Shown here: positions 55,517 to 64,000 of the stretch, piece after piece
How the letters are laid out: the number at the start of each line of letters is the position of its first letter
Position numbering within the stretch: position 1 is the stretch's first letter
Origin: Erigeron canadensis
Taxonomy: Eukaryota; Streptophyta; Magnoliopsida; Asterales; Asteraceae
Reading direction: 5' to 3'
Assembly (NCBI RefSeq): GCF_010389155.1
Contig: NC_057761.1
Span: forward strand, 20,152,501 to 20,216,500
DNA: 64,000 nt
Translations under genes and position numbers: made by a program
Notes under the pieces: generated by a model
Told to the model about the DNA's origin: nothing
Database searches by the model: none
What the model saw: the letters and a program-made list of their open reading frames with translations, nothing else

Positions 55517-57409
55517 GTGAAACTACGACAATTAAGTTTACAACGAATAAATATCCAAACAAATTAAATGAAACCGAAGCAATAATGTTAAATACTACAT
55601 CATTCGGGTCGTTTGATTCTTTGAATATCTTATTCTTATACTTCCACACGAACCTTCAACAAATGAAACAAATAGCTTCCAACATATCTTATTCTTATAC
55701 TTTGGGACATGTGTGTAGATCACGAAAGTGACCTATATATGCACCCAATCGAATCCAAGCATGGAAAATTAACCTGCAGCAAGTTAGTGATCCTATTTCG
55801 GTGTTCGGTAACAAAAGCGCAATCACTGAACAAATGATTAACCTCCTTCAACCCAATCCATTAAGTAATGAAGTCATATTGATCCAATTTTTGGATTTAT
55901 TTTTTTGATGACAGTCATTTAAGGAAACATTTAATAATTTTAGAACATCATAACTTATTATATAGATAACCGGTAAATTTGCAAGGCGCTAGACACCAAA
56001 TGTATAAATACCATTACTTGAACAGTTTAGAAAAGCAACGGAACAATGAAATTAGACTATTAACAGTGAACTAAGACTTCAAAATAGAAAAGCAACGGAA
56101 CAATGAAATTAGACTATTAACAGTGAACTAAGACTTCAAAATAGTGAAAAACTCATATAGAATATCAAATGGACACACGAGAAAAACTCCCAACCATATA
56201 CATATATTAACATGTACAAATTTAGGTACACATAACCAAACTCTATATTGTAGTAGGTATAACAATTGAAAAGGGAAGGGGAGAGGAGAGGATCACATGA
56301 ATTTACCTCTACTTACCAATTTCCATGTCATTTTATGTTATTCTAGACACCTCATGTTTTTGCGTTGTTGGACGTTACATTAGTCCCAATAAATCGGAGT
56401 TAGATCCTCTAAATTTGTTTCCAACTTTAGTAAAGTTGGGATCTTGATTATTGGATTAAAACCGAAAATCAAAATTCAATATGATTTTTAAAGCTAGACG
56501 CTTGATTTTAATCCAAAGTTCATACATATCAAATTTGAGATTTACTCATTTTATTAAAGATATACAAATGCTAATGACAGTATGACTAGCATATGATATA
56601 AATATATGTATAATGTTGGTGGACAAGTAGTTTTTAATAGCGGTATTCAATGATTTTTAAGATGTATCATTATTTATCAGTGTTAAATCAAATTCTAGAT
56701 ATATATTTTTTTTATAGTTTATAAAGTATGGTATATTTAAATTGTCGGAACATTTACACATCGGTTCAAGATACGAGTCCATTTAAAAGTCTACAAAATT
56801 AAAGAAAGGACTGTCATCCAAAGTTGGCAGCCCAGCTCCAACAACTAAATACCGAATACGCAGCCATCAATCTTAATGATAATAAATTAACAATGACAGT
56901 TCGTTTGAAATGGGATCTCAACGGTGAAAAGATATTTTCTGTATGGTCTTGTTGGTTAGGTTGTCCAATACATACACTTGATGTACCCTTTTTATATCTC
57001 AGTATTTTGTTAAAGACTTTAATTTATATACATCTTTTTGCTATTATGAGAAAAAGTATATGAACATCCCAAAAAGTTGTAACGGGATTAGAAGTGGTAC
57101 CTGCATAATGTGTTTTTCCAAAATTTTTATATTTTAATGTACTAGAAATTCGTAAACCATATTTTGTATATGCGTCAAAAAGTGATGGTGCCTGCCACAG
57201 TTAATTATAAATTTTCTAACCAGAACGATACGTAAAAATGTGTGTTTTTTATTATCGTTATAATAATAATTTAAAAAATAGATGGTTGTGTAAATTTTAA
57301 TTTTAAAATATAAATAATATAAACATAAAATGATAACGTAAAAATAATATATTATTATATATTGCATTTAAAAAGGTCTTAACTTACAATAAAGTTAAGG
57401 CTTTTTAAT
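55517..57409. other. Intergenic, nothing supported apart from a small repeat
   Basis: AT-rich. It contains a 57-bp tandem duplication (56028-56141) and no convincing gene; the short frame at 56824-57063 lacks an ATG-supported family match. Confidence 0.45.
56028..56141. repeat. Perfect 57-bp tandem duplication
   Basis: The unit TAGAAAAGCAACGGAACAAT... occurs twice head to tail (56028 and 56085) with no visible differences, implying a very recent event. Confidence 0.92.
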
Positions 57410-58264
57410 TTGGATCATTAAACTTTTGGTTTTTTAGATTTTTGCCATTTTTTATAACAAAAAATTTTAATTGTATTTTTATTTGTGCCACAAAACATTT
57501 ACATCTTCTACCTTTGACACAAATTTTTTATTTAGATATTTGTATTTTTCAATTTTTGTCATGTTTAATTTTTTTATTTTATTTTTGACATAAACTTATT
57601 TTATGTAGATTCTTGAGTTTTTAAATTTTACTACATGACTTTTACCTTTTGATATAAACTTTTTCTTTTAGAACGACATTCTAATTTATTCCTACTTCTA
57701 ATTTACACACATGTCTTGGATGAAACCCAAGACTTACGAAAAGTCCTTATTAATCAACCCCCAGAAATGTGGGAAGTAAGAATCGAACCCAAGTGAATCC
57801 CCCCAAGGTCAAAGACCTTACCAATAAGTCACCAACCCCATTGGGTTTTTTTTTATATAAACTTATTTTCACTTCTTTATTGTTTCTCACTTTCGCCACC
57901 AAACTTTTACCTTTCATTAGTTTAAAAGAACTTCAATGTTTCCGTACTTTGCCACAAAACTATTACATATTTTATTCTTGACACATATTTTGTTTATCTA
58001 CAATATTAGATTTTTCAAATTTTAACCATAGGATTTTTACCTTTTTAATTTAGACAAACTTATCTTCTCTTCTTTAGTTCACATAACTTTTATAATTTTA
58101 ATTTTTGGCACAAACTAAATTTATCTATTTTTTTTAGGTTTTCTTAATTTTTGCCACACAATTCTTTCCCCCATTTTTTTTAATATATATTTTAGACACA
58201 AACTTATTTCTGCTCATTAGTTTAAGGGAACTTTAATGTTTCCATACTTTTGCCACACAACTAT
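57410..58264. repeat. T-rich tract with diverged tandem phrases
   Basis: Repeated TTTGCCACA, ACAAACTTATTT and, most clearly, CATTAGTTTAA..GAACTT.AATGTTTCC (about 57918 and 58216). An old tandem array, interrupted by a SINE (57700-57850) and bounded on the right by element C. Confidence 0.6.
57700..57850 (-). mobile_element. Probable tRNA-derived SINE
   Basis: In minus sense a good B box GGTTCGATTC (plus-strand 57780-57789) lies about 40 bp after a tRNA-like TTGGTGACTTATTGG (degenerate A box). The tail inverted repeat AGTCTTGGGTTTCATCCAAGAC is limited to short matching words. No target duplication found. Confidence 0.5.
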
Positions 58265-58771
58265 TGTAAGTGCACTCTATGTCAATAGCAGTTTAGATTG
58301 TTCGTGCTTTTATGTAATATGTCTTTGTTCTGTGATTGTCATTAGTAAACTTAGTATTATTCATAGAATACTAGATTAAGTTTAAGTATTTGATGTATGA
58401 TAAATCTACTGAGTGAAATGCGACCTCGCATTTCACATAGAGAATACGACCCCGTATTTGCAAGGTCAAATACGAGGCCAATCACTGAAATGCGACTTCG
58501 CATTAGTGACGCGCTGGGCTGTATTTGCGAGGCCGACTCGCTGTAAGACCACGTCGAGTTTCTCTATAAATAGAGAACCCTAACAGGGATTAGGGTTGAA
58601 CATTAGTCGAAATATCAAGTATATATTGCAGGTTATAGTCGTCAAAGGTTGTTTCACTAGCCTGAAGAAGATCTGCGAGGCTCGTTGTGAATCACCTAGT
58701 TATAGAGAGGGATTCCACACCTCTAAATAACCGGAGCAAACTATTAACAATCCACGTCTAGGGGACTTACA
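58265..58771 (+). mobile_element. Copia element C, first LTR (507 bp)
   Basis: TGTAAGTGCACTCTATG to GGGGACTTACA. TATAAATA at 58565-58572. The U3 part carries dyads around CGACCTCG (58413-58436) and a second hairpin (58450-58477). A primer site TGGTATCAGAGCC (58774-58786) follows after AG. About 100 bp of leader continue before the second LTR starts. Confidence 0.85.
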
Positions 58772-58885
58772 AGTGGTATCAGAGCCTCTAGGTTTAATAC
58801 CGGAAGGTTATAGTTTGTGGTGATAGACAACATATTGTTTAGGGTCGTTTAGATGTGATTATTTCACGAGTTAATGACCAGAAAC

Positions 58886-59411
58886 TATAAGTGCACGTCT
58901 ATGTCAATAGCAGTCTAGATTGTTTGGGCTTATATTGTAATATGTCTTTGTAATGTGATTGTCATTAATGAACTTTCTATTATGCATAGAATACTAGATT
59001 AAGTTTAGTATTTAATGTGTAATATTTGCTTAAGGATGAATTACGACCTCGTAATTCATGAGGGAAATACGACCTTGTAATTGCAAGGTCAATTACGAGG
59101 CAAGGACACAGTTACAACCTCGTAAAGGTGTCGAGCTGGGTTTTAAATGGGAGGCCGACTCGCAGAAAGCCCAGATCGTGTTTCCTATATATACCGAACC
59201 CTAACAGAGATTAGGGTTGAACATTTATCGAAATATCAAGCATATACTGCAGGTTATAGTCGTCAAGGGTTGTTCCGCTAGCCCGAAGAAGATCTGCGAG
59301 GCAGCAGGTGATCTAGGGGCTTCGTTGTAAATCACGAAGTTATAGAGAGGGATTCCGCACCTTTGGATAACTGGAGCAAACTATTAACGATCTGTTTCAA
59401 GGGGACTTACA
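58886..59411 (+). mobile_element. Copia element C, second LTR (526 bp)
   Basis: TATAAGTGCACG (TG has become TA) to GGGGACTTACA. It is homologous throughout to 58265-58771 but clearly diverged. TATATATA is at 59186-59193. Dyads lie at 59036-59059 and 59073-59100. The primer site TGGTATCAGAGCC (59414-59426) and a leader leading into gag follow. Confidence 0.85.
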
Positions 59412-59426
59412 AGTGGTATCAGAGCC

Positions 59427-59860
59427 TCTTGGTTTCATACCGGAAGGTTATAGTTTGTTGGTGATCGACAACATTGATTTAGGGTCGTTTAGACGTGATT
59501 CTTTCACGAGTTTACTACCGAAAATCTTTTTCGTGATATATTTTGGTATTTGCAGCCGTCGAAAGTGTGTTATTGGCTTTTAGGGTTCGAATTCAAGAGA
59601 ATTAAGGATTTCAACATCATTTGCAACCTCGCGGGATCGTATTACCTCATCCAACTCGTATTTCGACTTGGGTAGCTAATTACGACTTCGCCAGCTCAAT
59701 TGCGACCTCGTATTTCGTTTGCGACCTCGCGAGCTCAATTACGACCTCATAGTTCAATTACGACCTCGAGTTCAATTGCGACCTCGTATTTTTTTGACCT
59801 CGTGAACTTTACGACCTCGTTTATTTTAGACAGTTCGTGAACTTTGCTAGCTTGGAGAAA
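59427..59860 (+). repeat. Element C leader with CGACCTCG motif array
   Basis: Non-coding leader. From about 59620 to 59835 a motif close to ATTACGACCTCGTA recurs about eleven times in one orientation with irregular 12-25 bp spacing. The same core is at the centre of the LTR dyads. Confidence 0.8.
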
Positions 59861-61315
59861 ATGACGTCTCAGTTACCCGCAAACTATCAAGCTTTGCTAA
59901 ATCAATTGATTCTAATGGATCACGAGACCGGTAAGGCCAATTCACCACCAAAGTTGATAAGCCTAGACATATACTTCAATTGGAAGGGCAAATTCTCATA
60001 CTGCAGACTGATGGATGTGAGGATGTGGATTTGTATTACAAACAGTTATACTCCTCCTACAGTGCCGGGTGATACTCCAGGTTCGAGCAGTGCTAGGCTA
60101 GCTTCGTATGAGCAAATGGACGTTGATAAAAAGAATGACTATGAGGCTGAAAGCAAAGCTTTAGGATCACTTCGAATAGCTCTCCAAGGGGAAGTTTTGC
60201 ATCTGTTTGAAAAGTATGATACAATGAAAGGCTTATGAGATGCACTCAAAGAGCATTGTGAAGGTGACGATGATCTCAAGAAGAGTAGGAAAGATTTGTT
60301 GAAGAAGCAGTATTATGTTTTTACTAGCTTCAAGGATGAATCTCTTGATGAGACGCTAGTTTGTTACAGTCATTTGCTGGTTGAGCTTGCCTACTTTGGG
60401 TATAATCTTGATCCATAAGATGTCATCGAGAAGTTGTTGGAGGCACTTCCGATTAAGTGGGAAGGTTTTATCACCTCTATCCAACAAAATCCTGAATTTA
60501 GTAAATGGACTCTGGAGCAGATTATTCGAAAGCTGAGAGGTCAAGATATGAAACAAAAATCGAAGGAAGCAGGGAGCAATGATTTTGTTCAGCGTCCTGA
60601 ACTCTATCATAGCAAATCAAGCGTTCCTTCTGTAAGATCTTCAAGTGGAGGGATTACTGCCTTCTATAGTGGAGATGATGAGTTAATGAACGAAAATAGA
60701 TTCTGACAACAACTTGATGTATGTAACTTCTCCGGAATCAGCGATAGCTGTTCACAATGGGAATCAGACTAGTAGTTCTCAAAGCTCGGGTTTATCAGGT
60801 ATGCCGATGAGCATAAGATCTGCTGAGGGACATTTGGGTATGCTAGCTTCATTTGTGTCTGCTCATGAAAAGCTAATTGGAGGAAAACTGACTGATTCTG
60901 AACTGGTTAGGGAGGATTACAAGCAAGTTGATCCAGATGATCTGGAGGAAATGGACCTGAACTGGCAATTGGCTATGTTAACATTGAGAGTTCAACGATT
61001 CACTGATAGAATCGGAAGGAAGGTCATAGACGGCAAAATGGGGTTTGACAAGAATAAGGTGAAGTGTTTTAACTTGATAGCTTTGGACATTTTGCTCATG
61101 AGTGTCAGAGGCCAAGACGGGACAACAGTTCAACTACAGGTCGTCAGAACTTCAATCAAAGTGGTTCTATTGCTGGTCAGAATTCAAGGCGTCAATATGA
61201 TAATACTGGGAACCGAAGCTCAGGAGAAATGGATAGCTCAAGAGCATTGGTGGTTCAAAATGATGGTACATATAATTAGGGTTCAACTAGTACCGATGAT
61301 CAGAATCATGCATTT
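59861..61315 (+). pseudogene. Element C gag, broken
   Basis: The ATG at 59861 (MTSQLPANYQ, context GAAAATGAC) is the real start; the frame is open upstream, but only from a non-ATG codon. Copia Gag follows (PPKLISLDIYFNWKGKF, EAESKALGSLRIAL, then after a stop at 60236 DALKEHCEGDDDLKK, and WEGFITSIQQNPEFSKW). Stops lie near 60236, 60418 and 60705. From 60714 a different frame is open and the zinc-knuckle region at about 61054-61105 starts KCFN but loses its frame immediately, consistent with a one-base deletion at the second Cys codon. Not functional. Confidence 0.82.
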
Positions 61316-62570
61316 ATGGCAGAAATTCAAGACCTTGATGAAGAAATGAATGATCTTGCTGATAATTCCTTTGATCATATGGTATGTGCCAATGTTCATG
61401 GTAGTGTTCATCAGAGGGTAGAAGAGGAACCTGAATCATCAGAACCAGTAAAAGCTAAAGATAGTGAAGTCGAAACAGGATTCATGGCTCTTCTGGAAGT
61501 TATTGAACAAAATGAACCACTAAGGAAAACTATCGGGATTTGGTTTGTCGATAGTGGATGTTTAAGACATATAACAGGCGACAAGAGATTGTTAACAAAA
61601 TTTACTCTGGTTAAAGGGTCTTATGTCAGTTTTGCTGGTCCCAAGGGTGGTAATATTTCTGGAATTGGGGAAGTCATTAATGGGAAAATCAGAATGGACA
61701 ACGTAAATTTTGTTGAACAATTGGAGCATAACTTGATGAGTGTATCACAAATATGCGACAAAGGGAATCCATTTCATTTTACAGAAAGGGAGGCTCTTAT
61801 CTTGAAACCAGGTTATGTCATTCCGGATGAATGGATTTTGTTGAAGGCTCCAAGAAAGAAGGACATCTATGGTTTAGAAATGGGTGTTGTTGATACAGTG
61901 AAGCTGGTGTGTTTATTGACAAAAGTATCAAAAGATGAATCTCTGTTATGGCATAGAAGGATGGGTCATATCCATTTAAGAAAAATGAATTATATTACGA
62001 GCAATGGATTAGTCCTCGGTGTTCCCAGCAAAAGATTTATGGTGGAAGATAAGTGTGTGCCATGTTTTAAGGGAAAACAGACTAAGAAGCCACACAAACC
62101 AAAGACTCGGATTTCTATTGCCGCTCCATTTCAGCTACTACATATGGATTTATCTGGACCAGTAAATGTTCGAAGCATAGGGTACATGTACTACTGTCTA
62201 GTAGTTACTGACGATTTCTCTAGATTCTCGTGGGTATTTTTCTTAAAGACCAAGGATGAAACTGCTCAAATCCTTATGGAATTCTTTGAAAGGGTTGAAA
62301 ACCAATATAATACAAGAGTGAAGAGAATCAGAAGTGATAACGGGACATAGTTCAAAAATCAGATTATGGAAGTTTACTGTCAGAGCAAAGGAATTGAGCA
62401 TCAATTCAGTGCACCCTATGAGCCCCACCAGAATGGAGTAGCAGAGAGAAAGAACAGATGAGTGATAGAGACCGCCCGTACCATGTTGGCAGATTCAAGG
62501 CTTCCCACTATGTTCTGGGGGGAAGCAGTGAATACTGCATGTCATGTTTTAAATAGGGTTTTAGTTGCTA
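61316..62570 (+). pseudogene. Element C protease, pre-integrase and integrase
   Basis: Active-site WFVDSGCLRHITGD (protease, canonical DSG), SLLWHRRMGHIHLRKMNYI and CVPCFKG (pre-integrase zinc motif), LLHMDLSGPVNVRS, VVTDDFSRFSWVFF and IRSDNGT (integrase acidic residues), then a stop at 62348, FSAPYEPHQNGVAERKNR, another stop (62459) and TMFWGEAVNTACHVLNR. Order and motifs are typical of plant Copia. The stops preclude a complete protein. Confidence 0.88.
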
Positions 62571-64000
62571 AATGATTTAATAAGACACCTTATGAACTTT
62601 TAAACAATAGAAAACCAAATTTAACTGGCTTGGAACCTTTTGGAGTCCCATGTACGTTTTTAAAAGTTCGTAAAGCAGGGGAGGGAATTTTTCTTGGTTA
62701 CATTCCGGGATTTCCAAATAGGAGGGTGTACAATATTAGGGCAGAAATAGTCGATGTTGGATACAATAATCCCCATGTACATCAAGGGTCTACTATCTTG
62801 TTCAATTATGATAATGTGTTTACTTCCTATAATGGCCCCATTTCTTTTGGTGCAGGTAGTTCAGAGGAAGAAGATGTGGTGTTACTACGAAATCAAAATT
62901 TTGGTAGTAGTTCAGCTGCATCAGAAAATTCGACTGACACGGATACCAAGGATAATGTGGAGTCAAGAAAGGAACAAGAGGTAAACAAGCCTAAAGAGCT
63001 TATGTCGACTTGCAATGCAGATGGTTCATCAAAGGATACTGAAGCAGCAAATACACTAGAAATTGAACCAGTTACTCCATTATCTCAAGGATCATCCAAT
63101 GAAGGAGAGATAGGTTCAAACTTGGGTGTTAATCTTCAAGTTGACAAAGCTACACATCACGGGATCAACAGGTATCATCTGCAGAAGCACATGAAGATAG
63201 TGTTGATCATGCTGCTAGTACTTCTGAAAATGCTTCAAAGAGAGCTCCATCTGATTTAGCTTTGAAAAGGAAGAGAACAGAGTCTTCTAGGGAATCTGAG
63301 GAGCCAGATGTTGAAGAGGTACCTGCTCTGAAGAAGAAAACTGTTATTAGATAGAAAATGAAAGATAAAGCTGTTGCTAGTGGAGTAGATGAGACTGTTA
63401 AGGCTCCAGAAGCATCAAGCAGAATTCCGGAATAGAGGTCTAGGTGATCAGTTGAATCACATGCAGAGAAAGTGATACCAAGAAGATATCAAAAGACGAC
63501 TGTTAATCTTGAAAGGCCGTCTACAACTCATAGAATGAGGGATTTAGTGCCTAATCTCGAACCAAGAACTAAAGCGACTACACGTCAAGTTCCTATATTA
63601 CCACCAGTGTTTGGTATGGTTGACATGAAAGGGAAGATGACGATGTTAGAGGCTAGAGTTACAGGTTTATTTGATGAGTTGGAGAAACAAAAGAAGAACC
63701 ATGAGAAAGAGATGCAAAAAAAGCAAAAGAAAGTTGAGCGCAATGGGATTAGTATTGATGACTTTTGAACCAAGCTTGATAGAATGGACATTTCTAATCA
63801 AGTTCAAGATCAAGAAGCTCAAGTCGCTTAAGAACCGATTGGCGTGAATCTTGATGAACTACTGAAGTTTCAAGAATCGTGAGTTTTTATTGGGATAACG
63901 AGATAAAATTTCTGATTATCAGGAAAACAGACGGTGTGCAGTATTTAGAGATGAACGCAGATGCAATTAACTCTCTTCATGAAGTTGTTTTTTGGTGCTT
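62571..64000 (+). pseudogene. Element C region after integrase, reaching the window edge
   Basis: 62630-63259 is the integrase C-terminal part (NRKPNL, FLGYIPGFPNRRVYNI) followed by an acidic Ser-rich linker. 63260-63460 has scattered stops in a Lys/Glu-rich stretch. 63472-63768 (RRYQKTTVNLERP ... MKGKMTMLEARVTGLFDELE) is basic, then coiled-coil-like. The reverse transcriptase expected next is not reached with recognisable motifs; a heptad-like coil here is unusual for the linker and may be an extra domain. Confidence 0.65.

Noticed and set aside
56824..57063. 79-codon ORF starting AAQLQQLNTEYAAINLNDN
   Set aside because: No ATG at the apparent start, no homology recognised, hydrophobic tail from AT-rich DNA.

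Overview
The window is nuclear DNA of a flowering plant. It has AT-rich intergenic space, spliced genes, plant LTR retrotransposons (Ty3/Gypsy and Ty1/Copia), L1-type LINE and tRNA-derived SINE copies, Helitrons, CACTA and hAT MITEs, and a receptor-like protein (RLP) resistance-type gene. The flavour of the Copia elements, including a long extra ORF after pol, suggests an asterid, possibly Asteraceae; this is an inference from family resemblance, not a proof. Nothing bacterial, organellar or CRISPR-like is present.

Layout. 1-4852: 5' end of a minus-strand Gypsy element (protease start, gag, leader, tRNA-Met primer site, 2.4-kb LTR), apparently inserted in an old LINE (4853-5690). 7083-9644: a four-exon plastid-type gene whose third intron carries a SINE with perfect 11-bp target duplications. 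9645-18700: a gene-poor interval built of Copia remnants, foldback elements and Helitron pieces. 18859-23823: an LRR receptor-like protein gene that can be read through once a 1.9-kb intron, itself carrying a long-TIR transposon, is removed. 23905-24788: two more foldback elements.

25817-48022 is one Copia element (A, minus strand) flanked by the target duplication TATAA. It has been inflated by a 4.3-kb Gypsy solo LTR (duplication TGTAT) and by a SIRE-like Copia element (B) that carries gag, pol and a post-pol ORF with its own TATA box. A deletion removed B's 3' LTR and part of A's 5' LTR. 50700-52533 is a solo LTR of the A family (duplication TCAAG) with a complete 1.13-kb Helitron inside it. 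52718-53423 is a CACTA MITE that landed exactly on the border of an hAT-type MITE. 58265-64000 holds a plus-strand Copia element (C) with two successive LTR/primer-site units, a leader full of a short CGACCTCG motif, and a decaying gag-pol that runs off the window.

Only two loci look like working host genes: the plastid protein and the RLP. One orphan exon (about 48678-48756) may be a third. Nearly all the rest is transposon-derived. The signal I find least explained is in element C. Its two LTR copies differ in sequence, yet every difference in the arms of a perfect dyad around CGACCTCG is compensated in the opposite arm, and a degenerate array of the same core fills the leader before gag.
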